Below are positions 1 to 5,259 of a stretch of 5,259 nucleotides of DNA, piece after piece. Numbering within the stretch: position 1 is the stretch's first letter; every line of letters begins with the position of its first letter. The position numbers and the translations under genes were made by a program. The stretch spans positions 1 to 5,259 of the forward strand of contig JAQGHZ010000522.1 in NCBI GenBank assembly GCA_028291485.1, in the 5' to 3' direction. The notes under the pieces are model-generated. The model had not been told where the DNA came from, did no database searches, and saw nothing but the letters and a program-made list of their open reading frames with translations. The stretch is from Rubritepida sp. GTDB lineage: Bacteria; Pseudomonadota; Alphaproteobacteria; Acetobacterales; Acetobacteraceae.

Positions 1-59
1 ACGCTGTCGACCAGCGTGCGTCCCCAGCGGCCCATACCAATGATGGCGGCGTCGAGCAT
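1..59 (-). CDS. Gfo/Idh/MocA-like oxidoreductase, N-terminal fragment
   Basis: Only the first 19 codons are inside the window; the gene runs off the left edge. The translation begins MLDAAIIGMGRWGRTLVDS. This is a first beta strand followed by a glycine-rich dinucleotide-binding turn (G8-M-G10-R-W-G13), as in the N-terminal Rossmann fold of NAD(P)-dependent oxidoreductases, especially the Gfo/Idh/MocA group. The ATG at 59-57 is preceded by an AGGAG ribosome binding site at 71-67 with seven bases between, which fixes the start. The gene lies 18 bases downstream of the MFS transporter stop on the same strand, so it is probably the distal gene of that operon. The Rossmann start is clear; the exact subfamily and substrate cannot be told from 19 residues. 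Confidence 0.7.
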   Translation of the reverse strand, partial: MLDAAIIGMGRWGRTLVDS

Positions 60-66
60 CGCGCTA

Positions 67-71
67 CTCCT
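67..71 (-). promoter_or_regulatory. Ribosome binding site of the oxidoreductase gene
   Basis: The minus strand reads AGGAG seven bases before the ATG at 59-57. It falls in the 18-base gap after the MFS stop codon and supports separate initiation of this gene within the operon. Confidence 0.6.
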
Positions 72-77
72 GTAGTT

Positions 78-1313
78 CTAGGTGGGATTCTCAAGATGTC
101 TGGCCCAGGAGCGCATCCGTGTCACGCCCCAGGCTGCCACGAGCATCGCGCAGAAGGCAGCGACCAGGGTGGGCGGTCGCATGCCGAAGACCTCCCCGGT
201 CGTGCCGAGCACCAGCGCGCCGAGCGCCGGGCAGGCCCGGGTGATGAGCCCCCAGAGCGCCAGCGTCCGCCCCCGCATGCGCGTCAGCGCCGCCGACTGC
301 ACCAGCGTCTGCGCCGAGATGCCGTGCGCGGTGGCGCAGGCGCCGTAGAGCGCGCCGCAGAGCACGGCGAAGGGGAAGTAGCTCGTCGAGACGAAGGCCA
401 CGACGACCACGGCCTGCACCGCGACGGCCACCACCGCGACCCGCGTGGTGCCCGCGATCCGGCCGCGCGCGGCGATCGCCACGCCGCCGATCAGCGCGCC
501 CACGCCGATCGAGGCCGTCAGGAAGGCGAGCCCGCCCGCGCCCTGGTGGAAGATGCGCTCGACGAAGGGGGGCAGCACCTCCTGCACGCCGCGCAGCAGG
601 ATGGCGCTGACGCCCGCGAAGGCCAGGACGGGGCCGATGCCGGGATGCGCGGCGGCGTAGCGCAGCCCTTCCATCATCTCCGAGAAGAGCGAGCCCTCGG
701 GCGCATGGCCGCGCAGATGGGTGGGGTGCACACGCACCAGCGGCATCGTCAGCGTCGCGATGGTGTAGGCCGCCACGTTGCAGAGGATGGCGGGCACCAC
801 GCCCCAGGCCGCGACCATCGGCCCGGCAACGGCGGGCCCGAGGAAGCGGGCCACGTTGAAGCAGAGCGAGTTGCAGGCGACCGCCGCCGGCAGGTCCGAC
901 GGCGGCACGAGGCCCGGCATCAGCGCCTGGCGCGCCGGCTGGGCGAAGCTCTGGGCGATGCCGCCGACCAGCTCGAAGCAGATCAGCACCACGATGCTGA
1001 TATGCCCGGTGGCCGTGAAGGTGGCGGTGCAGAGAGCCTCGGCCGCGACCACCATCTGGGCGATCATGGTCAGCTTCACGCGGTCCATCCGGTCCGCGAT
1101 GGCGCCGGCGATCGGGCTGAAGATGACGGCCGGCGCCAGGTCCGAGAAGGCGACCATGCCGACCCAGAAGGCCGAGCGTGTCAGCTCCCAGGCCAGCCAC
1201 ATGACGGCGATGCGGTGCATCCACAGGCCGGTCCAGGAGGTCAGGCTGGCGGTGAAGAAGATCCGGGCATCGCGGTGGGACAGGGCGCGCTGGAGCGCGC
1301 CGAAGGGTCCCAG
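78..1313 (-). CDS. MFS transporter, EntS/MFS_3-like exporter
   Basis: Inner-membrane major facilitator, most like the enterobactin-exporter (EntS/MFS_3) group; the substrate is unknown. From the first ATG (1220) the protein has 380 residues. In that numbering, motif A between helices 2 and 3 is seen as G39-AIA-D43-R44-MD-R47. The family signature PARQA (95-99), a following N-S pair (117-118) and GPA (128-130) are also present. Long hydrophobic segments continue to the C-terminus. The ATG start would lose most of helix 1. The frame stays open upstream and encodes 31 more family-like residues (GALQRALSHRDARIFFTASL and onward, into SWTGLW). No ATG, GTG or TTG occurs in that extension. The best start is CTG at 1313-1311, with GAGG seven bases before it, giving 411 residues, normal for the family. 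No ribosome binding site precedes the ATG at 1220. A conservative annotation would be 78-1220. The stop is TAG at 80-78. Confidence 0.85.
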   Translation of the reverse strand: MGPFGALQRALSHRDARIFFTASLTSWTGLWMHRIAVMWLAWELTRSAFWVGMVAFSDLAPAVIFSPIAGAIADRMDRVKLTMIAQMVVAAEALCTATFTATGHISIVVLICFELVGGIAQSFAQPARQALMPGLVPPSDLPAAVACNSLCFNVARFLGPAVAGPMVAAWGVVPAILCNVAAYTIATLTMPLVRVHPTHLRGHAPEGSLFSEMMEGLRYAAAHPGIGPVLAFAGVSAILLRGVQEVLPPFVERIFHQGAGGLAFLTASIGVGALIGGVAIAARGRIAGTTRVAVVAVAVQAVVVVAFVSTSYFPFAVLCGALYGACATAHGISAQTLVQSAALTRMRGRTLALWGLITRACPALGALVLGTTGEVFGMRPPTLVAAFCAMLVAAWGVTRMRSWARHLENPT

Positions 1314-1314
1314 G

Positions 1315-1701
1315 TCAGGACCTCGGGCGGGTGGGGGCCGGGGGCGGGGCGGGCGGCGCGGCCGGCGCGGCTGCCGGCCGGGGCATGCTCGCCTGGGTGT
1401 TGGCGCGGATGCAGTCGTCCGTCTCGCGGCCGAGCTGGAACTGCCGGCCGAGGCGATCGGTCTGCATGGACCCGCTAATCGAGCCGGTCTCGGAGCCCAG
1501 GCGGCTGTCGCGCTCGTCCTCGCGCATGAGCTGGCCGCGATCCTGCCGCTGGATGCGCCGGGCAGTCTCCTCGCGGCAGGCTTGGGCGACCTGCGGGTTG
1601 GTGCGGGCGGCGTCGCCGGGCCGTGGCGGCGGGATCAGCGGCGTGTTGCTGCAGGCGGCCAGCAGGAGGATCGGCAGGAGAAGGGCGACTGGGCGCGGCA
1701 T
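1315..1701 (-). CDS. Small proline-rich lipoprotein of unknown function
   Basis: A 128-residue protein with a classic lipoprotein signal: Arg3, a hydrophobic core at 5-14, and lipobox L14-A15-A16-C17. Cys17 is expected to be lipidated and to become the mature N-terminus. Ser18 at +2 does not suggest inner-membrane retention, so outer-membrane sorting is likely. The mature part is mostly charged and polar (about residues 38-98), with two further cysteines at 42 and 97 that could form a disulphide. The tail from about 106 is Pro/Ala-rich and probably disordered. No known domain is recognised. It starts 17 bases after the upstream gene and ends one base before the probable MFS start, so it is co-transcribed. 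No strong ribosome binding site precedes its ATG, so coupling to the upstream gene is plausible. The lipoprotein call is firm; the function is unknown. Confidence 0.75.
   Translation of the reverse strand: MPRPVALLLPILLLAACSNTPLIPPPRPGDAARTNPQVAQACREETARRIQRQDRGQLMREDERDSRLGSETGSISGSMQTDRLGRQFQLGRETDDCIRANTQASMPRPAAAPAAPPAPPPAPTRPRS
1321..1324 (-). promoter_or_regulatory. Possible ribosome binding site for a CTG start of the MFS gene
   Basis: The minus strand reads GAGG at 1324-1321, seven bases before CTG at 1313-1311. It lies inside the last codons of the lipoprotein gene, whose TGA stop (1317-1315) ends one base before the CTG. This fits translational coupling, but the site is short and the start codon is rare. 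Confidence 0.35.
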
Positions 1702-1718
1702 GTGTTCGGCGGCTTTCG

Positions 1719-2198
1719 TCAGACGGGCGGATCGGCCCTGGGAAGGGTGCGCGACAACATGGCACGCATCGGCCCATCCTCGAAACGTCCCGTCTCGTCG
1801 AGCGGCGCCCGGGCGGCGGCGGCGAGCAGCGCAGGGTGGAATTCCGCGCCATCCGAGCCGATCGTGAACATTCCGCGCGTCCAGGGGGCGCGGCCCAGAA
1901 GCTCCACCAGGGCCAGAAGGCGGAGGCAGAGGGCGAGGCCGGCCAGCGAATCGAGTCCGGAATGACGTGCCATCGCCTCGGCCCAGCTCGCGGCGTCGGC
2001 GTCGGTCAGGGCGATCTCGACGCCGCCGGGGAAGGCGAGCAGGCGGGCAGGGCCCCAGAGACCCGCCTCGGCGGCGGCGCGGGCGACCTCCCAGGCGATC
2101 TCCAGGGAATTGGGCGAGACAGCGGGCAGCGCCTCGGCGGCGACGCCGATCTCATGGAGGAGGGCGCCGGAGGGCAATGCGATGGTGGTGACGGTCAC
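1719..2198 (-). CDS. Uncharacterised protein, first gene of the minus-strand operon
   Basis: A 159-residue protein that I do not recognise. It is rich in Ala and Leu, with several amphipathic helix-like stretches (for example residues 32-47 and 80-102). There is no signal peptide, no clear transmembrane segment and no metal- or nucleotide-binding motif. The start is GTG at 2198-2196, with no strong ribosome binding site before it. In-frame codons upstream give no better start before a TAA at 2231-2229. Its composition is protein-like, unlike the Arg/Gly-rich opposite-strand readings. The TGA stop is 17 bases from the lipoprotein start, so it probably leads the same operon. A cytoplasmic location is likely. 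It is probably a real gene, but the function is not inferable. Confidence 0.6.
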   Translation of the reverse strand: MTVTTIALPSGALLHEIGVAAEALPAVSPNSLEIAWEVARAAAEAGLWGPARLLAFPGGVEIALTDADAASWAEAMARHSGLDSLAGLALCLRLLALVELLGRAPWTRGMFTIGSDGAEFHPALLAAAARAPLDETGRFEDGPMRAMLSRTLPRADPPV

Positions 2199-2277
2199 CG
2201 GCAGAATGTTGCGTCGCGGCGCGTGGATTTACAGGGTGCCCAAGCCTGATTCCCCGAGTCTGATCCGACACGTTCGC

Positions 2278-2568
2278 GGCGCCCGGCTTGTCGTGCAGGC
2301 CGGGGCGGTCGACCAGGGTCTGGCTCGCCTCGTTCAGGCCGGCGATCTCCACGGGGGATGCCGTGATGGCGGAACTTCAGCACCATGAGGCGTAGAGGCC
2401 GAACTTGAGATCCACCTCGGCGATGATGGAGAAGGCGATGGCCTCCGGGATCAGCGCCAGGGCGACGACGGTGCCGGCCAGGAGGTCGCGGGTGATGTCC
2501 GGCGACCCTTTGGCACGCAGGCGGGAGAGGGATGGGCTTTCGTGAGCGGCCGGCCCCGGGGGTGACAA
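2278..2568 (-). pseudogene. SulP-family anion transporter remnant, internally deleted and frameshifted
   Basis: Two ends of a SulP (SLC26-type) inorganic anion transporter lie next to each other. The first piece, from a TTG at 2568, encodes about 60 residues. It ends in the family's first helix region, with RDLLAGTVVALALIPEAIAF followed by SII and GLYAS, and stops at TGA (2379-2377). The second piece begins at 2386 in another frame as MVLKFRHHGIP. After one extra C in the C5 run 2357-2353 it continues from 2352 as VEIAGLNEASQTLVDR and HDKPGA. That is the usual C-terminal end of the SulP STAS domain. Family members have roughly 500 residues or more, so about 400 residues, including nearly all membrane helices and most of STAS, are missing. 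The fusion point is near 2384-2390. No functional transporter can be made. The right limit is the TTG; the left limit is where recognisable similarity ends. Confidence 0.8.
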
Positions 2569-2691
2569 CGGCGGCGCGACAGATCAGGACCGCGGCGCTT
2601 TGCGGCGCGCGGGCAGGGTGCGGTTCACGATCACGCAACGACCCTGGGCGGGCGGCGATTATGCAGGAAGACTGGAGCGAAGGAGGACCAG
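2569..2691. other. Divergent gap between the SulP remnant and the beta-lactamase
   Basis: This 123-base GC-rich stretch should contain the beta-lactamase promoter. I do not see a convincing -35/-10 pair. The nearest elements, TTCACG at 2624-2629 and GATTAT at 2657-2662, are 27 bases apart, which is too far. There is no divergent LysR-type (AmpR-like) regulator gene, and the partner on the other strand is only the dead SulP remnant. Confidence 0.4.
2681..2686 (+). promoter_or_regulatory. Ribosome binding site of the beta-lactamase gene
   Basis: AGGAGG, a full consensus match, ends five bases before the ATG at 2692. It fixes the start used for the beta-lactamase. Confidence 0.75.
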
Positions 2692-3540
2692 ATGCGCCAT
2701 TCCATCACGCGCCGCCGGTTGGCGGCGGGGCTCGGCGGGCTCGCCGCGGCCTCGGCACTGGCGACCGAAAATCCCCTGGCTGCGCTGGAGCAGCGGGAGG
2801 ATGGTCGTCTCTACGTCTTCGCGCTGGACACCGGCTCGGGCCGCAGCCTCGCGCATCGGTCGGAAGATCGGGTGCTGATGTGCAGCACCTTCAAGGCGCT
2901 GCTCGCCGCGGCCGTCCTGGCCCGGGTGGATGCCGGCGAGGAGCGGCTCAATCGGCGCGTGGATTACAGCGCTGCGGACCTGCTCGAATACGCGCCCGTC
3001 GCGCGGGAGCATGTCGCGCAGGGCGGCCTGCCGGTCGAGGCCCTGGCGGAGGGGATGGTCGGGCTCAGCGACAACACCGCCGCCAACCTGCTGCTGCCGT
3101 CGGTCGGCGGGCCGGTCGGGCTGACGCGATGGCTGCGCGGGATCGGCGATCCGCTGACGCGGCTGGACCGCAACGAGCCGGGCCTCAACCGTCCCCTGAG
3201 TGAGATGGACACGACGACGCCACGGCAGATGGCGGAGACGCTGCGCCTGGTCCTGCTGGGCGACGTGCTGTCCGCCGCCTCGCGCGAGCGGCTGGAGGGC
3301 TGGATGGCGGCAAGCCCGACCGGCCGCGCCCGCCTGCGTGCCGGCCTGCCGGAGGGATGGCGCGTCGCGGACAAGACCGGGACCGGCGAGAGCTGGGCCA
3401 ATGTGGTGGCGCTGATCCGGCCGCCGGGCCGGGCGCCCCTGGTAGTGGCGTCCTTCTACGACGCCGCGAACGTCCCCGGCGCTAAGCGTGACGGGGTGCA
3501 TCGCGAGGTGGGGCGGATCGTCGCCTCCTGGTTCGGCTAG
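2692..3540 (+). CDS. bla: Class A beta-lactamase with Tat-like signal peptide
   Basis: Serine beta-lactamase that hydrolyses beta-lactam antibiotics in the periplasm; 282 residues, normal for class A. The N-terminus TRRRLAAGLGGLAAASALA (6-24) looks like a twin-arginine export signal, with cleavage probably after Ala24. All class A motifs are present: S65-T-F-K68 (Ambler 70-73), S126-D127-N128 (130-132), E162 with N166 (166 and 170) and K228-T229-G230 (234-236). Tyr100 matches Ambler 105. Cys64 precedes the catalytic serine (Ambler 69), but position 238 is Gly232, so the Cys69-Cys238 disulphide of KPC/SME/GES-type carbapenemases is absent. Position 244 is Asn237, while Arg214 aligns with position 220, the alternative arginine site in some class A enzymes. 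MCSTFKALLAAAVL resembles L2-like enzymes. It appears intact. The substrate range cannot be read from sequence, and no ampR-like regulator is adjacent. Confidence 0.95.
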   Translation: MRHSITRRRLAAGLGGLAAASALATENPLAALEQREDGRLYVFALDTGSGRSLAHRSEDRVLMCSTFKALLAAAVLARVDAGEERLNRRVDYSAADLLEYAPVAREHVAQGGLPVEALAEGMVGLSDNTAANLLLPSVGGPVGLTRWLRGIGDPLTRLDRNEPGLNRPLSEMDTTTPRQMAETLRLVLLGDVLSAASRERLEGWMAASPTGRARLRAGLPEGWRVADKTGTGESWANVVALIRPPGRAPLVVASFYDAANVPGAKRDGVHREVGRIVASWFG

Positions 3541-3643
3541 GATCTCGTAAACACAAACGGACCCTTCCGGGGTGGAGAAATGCGCTCCTGCTGCCTCACT
3601 CGGAAGACAGCGGCGGGATAAGGCTGTAATTTGGCTTCAAAGC

Positions 3644-3649
3644 GAAGGA
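3644..3649 (+). promoter_or_regulatory. Ribosome binding site deciding the VOC gene start
   Basis: GAAGGA lies six bases before the ATG at 3656. It selects this start over the in-frame ATG at 3572, which would add 28 non-conserved residues. Confidence 0.6.
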
Positions 3650-3655
3650 TACGTC

Positions 3656-4129
3656 ATGGCCAAGAACACGATTTGCGTCTGGTACGACAAGGACGCCGAA
3701 GCTGCCGCCCGCTTTTACGCCGAGACCTTTCCCGACAGCGCGGTGAGTGCCGTCCACCGTGCACCCAGCGACTACCCATCCGGCAAGAAGGGCGACGTGC
3801 TGACGGTCGAATTCACGGTTGCGGGCGTTCCTTGCCTCGGCCTCAACGGCGGTCCCGCGTTCAAGCATAGCGAAGCCTTTTCGTTCCAGATCGCGACCGA
3901 CGACCAGCAGGAGACCGACCGCTACTGGAACGCCATCGTCGGCAATGGCGGCCAGGAGAGTGCGTGCGGCTGGTGCAAGGACAGGTGGGGCATCTCCTGG
4001 CAGATCACGCCGCGCGTGCTGACCGAGGCGATGGCGGCCGGCGGCGGCGAAGCAAAGCGTGCATTCGAGGCGATGATGGGTATGAAGAAGATCGACGTCG
4101 CCGCGATCGAGGCGGCACGGCGCGGCTGA
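3656..4129 (+). CDS. VOC family protein, PhnB-like
   Basis: A 157-residue soluble protein of the vicinal oxygen chelate fold, in the PhnB-like group (Pfam '3-demethylubiquinone-9 3-methyltransferase' domain; the family name does not prove that activity). Recognisable parts are ICVWYDKDAEAAARFYAETF (6-25), the loop GLNGGP (62-67), EAFSFQIATDDQQETDRYW (73-91) and CGWCKDRWGISWQITPR (104-120). The C-terminal helix AKRAFEAMMGMKKID (133-147) is typical. Cys60, Cys104 and Cys107 are present, but a metal role cannot be shown. The start at 3656 is chosen because family similarity begins at MAKNTICVWY and a ribosome binding site precedes it. It lies 115 bases after the beta-lactamase on the same strand and probably has its own promoter; TGTAAT at 3625-3630 could be a -10, but no -35 is clear. 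The biochemical role is unknown. Confidence 0.9.
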   Translation: MAKNTICVWYDKDAEAAARFYAETFPDSAVSAVHRAPSDYPSGKKGDVLTVEFTVAGVPCLGLNGGPAFKHSEAFSFQIATDDQQETDRYWNAIVGNGGQESACGWCKDRWGISWQITPRVLTEAMAAGGGEAKRAFEAMMGMKKIDVAAIEAARRG

Positions 4130-4153
4130 CGTTCCCGAAGCGTGATGACCGGA

Positions 4154-4167
4154 GGCGCGAAGGCGCC
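4154..4167. terminator. Small GC hairpin between convergent genes
   Basis: GGCGC (4154-4158), the four-base loop GAAG and GCGCC (4163-4167) form a perfect five-pair stem. It sits 25 bases after the VOC stop and before the end of the convergent membrane-protein gene. There is no T-run after it on either strand, so intrinsic termination is unproven. It may only be a chance GC palindrome. Confidence 0.25.
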
Positions 4168-4203
4168 GCAGGTCTGAATCACGCGCCAAAAACAAGGCCG
4201 AGG

Positions 4204-4509
4204 TTACCGGGTTTCACGAGCACACGCCCTGGCCGGCGGCGGATCACGATGCGCGGGCGACGCTCCGCCGGTCGAGATCAGCCTGAGCCAGGGCGCCGCG
4301 TGGAAGACGCTCATCAACCCGTACATCAGGACCATGCCGTTCAGCGGCGCCGCATCCAACGCCGTCGAGCAGATGGCATCCGGCGCGCCGCTCCCCAGGA
4401 CGCCCGTCAGCAGCGCCATGAGCCCGAAGCTTGGCAGGGCCGCGAGGCTCAGCCAGTCGGCGGGGCCGGTGGGAGCCGCGATCGGGCGCGCTCGGGGAAG
4501 GGCGGCCAT
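4204..4509 (-). CDS. Small probable membrane protein downstream of DUF899
   Basis: A 101-residue protein starting at ATG 4509-4507, with no recognised domain. It shows two hydrophobic stretches, about residues 19-39 (WLSLAALPSFGLMALLTGVLG) and 58-80 (NGMVLMYGLMSVFHAAPWL and beyond). It is therefore probably a two-helix inner-membrane protein with a Pro/Arg-rich tail. Between the helices are Asp44 and Cys47. The gene begins 8 bases after the TGA of the DUF899 gene. A TTG at 4521-4519 overlapping that stop is a possible alternative start, which would add four residues. No good ribosome binding site is visible, so translational coupling is likely. I recall similar small membrane proteins next to DUF899 genes in alphaproteobacteria, but this is memory, not a search. 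Function unknown. Confidence 0.65.
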   Translation of the reverse strand: MAALPRARPIAAPTGPADWLSLAALPSFGLMALLTGVLGSGAPDAICSTALDAAPLNGMVLMYGLMSVFHAAPWLRLISTGGASPAHRDPPPARACARETR

Positions 4510-4517
4510 GGCCCGGC

Positions 4518-5259
4518 TCAATACTCGTCGTGCCGTCGCCACCAGGGGCCGGTCTCGTTGCGGCCCCGGGGGGCGCGGTCGAGCCATTGCTGCATGCCCC
4601 AGAGCCCGTCCAGCCCGCGCGAATAGGCGGAATAGGTGTGATGGATCACGCCGTCCTGGAGCACGAAGGCGCTGAGGCCGGGCCTGTCGCGGCGGAAGGT
4701 GGCCGTGTCGGTGCCGCAGGTGGCCGCGAAGCGCGCCTCCACCGAAGCGCCGCCGCCGGCCTGATCGAGGCGCCCCACGAAGGCGGGCTGGGGCCGGTAG
4801 TTGTATTCGACGCCGCCCTCGCGCTGCTGCTCTTCGGTGATGCCGACATGGAAGTCCAAGTTGAAGTCGCTGCCGAAGGAGGACGCCCAGGGAAAGCTCC
4901 AGCCCATCCGCCGCTTGTAGGCCTGCAGCTTCGCCAGCGGCGCCCGCGACACCGCCGAGAGGGTGACGTCGTGATGCGCCAGATGGACCACGATGCCGTC
5001 GAACCCGTCGGCGATCGCCGAGCAGGAGGGGCAGCCCGCCTTCCAGTCCGGCCCGAACATGAAGTGATAGACAAGCAGTTGCGAGCGACCCTGGAAGAGC
5101 TCCGCCAGCGAGGCGCTGCCGCCGTCGGTGTCGAAGCGGTAGGCCTTGTCGACGCGGACCCAGGGCAGGGCCTGGCGCTGCTGCGCCAGCGCGTCGCTGC
5201 GCCGGGTCAGCTCCTTTTATTCCTGGAGCAGTGCGCGCCGGGCCTCGAGCCACGCGTCA
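4518..5259 (-). pseudogene. DUF899 thioredoxin-like protein with in-frame stop, N-terminus cut by window edge
   Basis: DUF899 proteins are predicted thioredoxin-fold proteins of unknown function, probably cytoplasmic. From the ATG at 5060 the frame gives 180 residues. In that numbering it shows GCPSC (9-13, a redox-type CxxC), SAVSRAPL (35-42), RRMGWSFPW (50-58), GSDFNLDFHV (63-72), FVLQDGVIHHTYSAYSRGLD (132-151) and the typical end WWRRHDEY. Family-like sequence continues upstream in the same frame to the window edge: DAWLEARRALLQE, then a TAA stop (5219-5217), then KELTRRSDALAQQRQALPWV and VYHF joining MFGPDW. The family usually has Glu-Glu-Lys-Glu here, so one GAA-to-TAA change explains it. 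No ATG, GTG or TTG lies between the stop and 5060, and no ribosome binding site precedes 5060. A start there would remove about 60 conserved residues. It is probably a broken gene or a sequence error; a truncated product from 4518-5060 is the alternative. Confidence 0.8.

Noticed and set aside
96..1478. Long open frame of 460 codons on the plus strand
   Set aside because: It is antisense to the MFS and lipoprotein genes and is rich in Gly, Arg, Asp and His, as expected when GC-rich coding DNA is read in the wrong frame. No domain is visible.
778..1965. Plus-strand open frame of 395 codons
   Set aside because: It crosses three minus-strand genes and has low-complexity Ala/Gly/Arg composition. 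The minus-strand genes have real motifs (MFS motif A, lipobox).
2659..3501. Minus-strand open frame of 280 codons opposite the beta-lactamase
   Set aside because: The plus strand encodes all class A motifs with a consensus ribosome binding site. The antisense frame shows only Gln/Arg/His-rich sequence.
3572..3655. Longer N-terminus for the VOC protein from ATG 3572
   Set aside because: The 28 extra residues are not family-like and no ribosome binding site precedes 3572. GAAGGA is well placed before the ATG at 3656.
3541..3655. Possible terminator and promoter between the beta-lactamase and VOC genes
   Set aside because: ACCC...GGGT near 3562-3574 is only a four-pair stem without a T-run, and TGTAAT at 3625 lacks a -35 at proper spacing. 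Both are too weak to annotate.
3596..4195. Minus-strand open frame of 199 codons opposite the VOC gene
   Set aside because: The plus strand encodes a complete PhnB-like protein; the antisense frame has no recognisable domain.
4510..5253. Long minus-strand reading in the frame of the small membrane protein
   Set aside because: Upstream of 4509 this frame only shadows DUF899 and is Arg/Gly/Pro-rich. The real gene begins at the ATG after the DUF899 stop.
1..5259. CRISPR array, tRNA, insertion sequence or phage module
   Set aside because: Reading both strands I saw no regularly spaced repeats, cloverleaf-like segments, transposase motifs or terminal inverted repeats.

Overview
The window is GC-rich, with strong third-position G/C bias in every real gene. 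It carries proteins of alphaproteobacterial style: a Tat-exported class A beta-lactamase, an EntS-like major facilitator, a Gfo/Idh/MocA oxidoreductase and a DUF899 protein. I infer an environmental alphaproteobacterium, possibly Acetobacteraceae (Roseomonas-like). That placement rests on overall appearance, not on a marker gene.

The left part (1-2198) is a tightly packed minus-strand series. In transcription order it holds an unrecognised 159-residue protein (1719-2198), a small proline-rich lipoprotein (1315-1701), an MFS transporter (78 to about 1313) and the first 19 codons of a Gfo/Idh/MocA-type NAD(P)-dependent oxidoreductase that leaves the window at base 1. The gaps are 17, about 1 and 18 bases, so one operon is likely. 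The MFS protein lacks its usual first helix when read from its first ATG. The missing residues are encoded upstream in the same frame, and the best start is a CTG one base after the lipoprotein stop.

The middle (2199-2691) has no intact gene. It contains a decayed SulP-family anion transporter on the minus strand: the N-terminal first-helix region is joined directly to the C-terminal STAS end, with most of the protein deleted and an extra C shifting the frame. Divergent from this remnant is an intact class A beta-lactamase (2692-3540) with all catalytic motifs, followed on the same strand by a VOC/PhnB-like protein (3656-4129).

The right part (4204-5259) is a convergent minus-strand pair: a DUF899 thioredoxin-like gene entering from the right edge, then a 101-residue probable membrane protein 8 bases after it. 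The DUF899 gene has an in-frame TAA where the family has a charged Glu/Lys stretch near the N-terminus, so it is either disrupted or carries a sequence error.

The genes do not form a recognisable single pathway. I see no RNA genes, CRISPR array, insertion sequence or phage genes, and no convincing new defence or biosynthetic system. The most informative points are two broken genes, one mis-startable transporter and the sequence details of the beta-lactamase.
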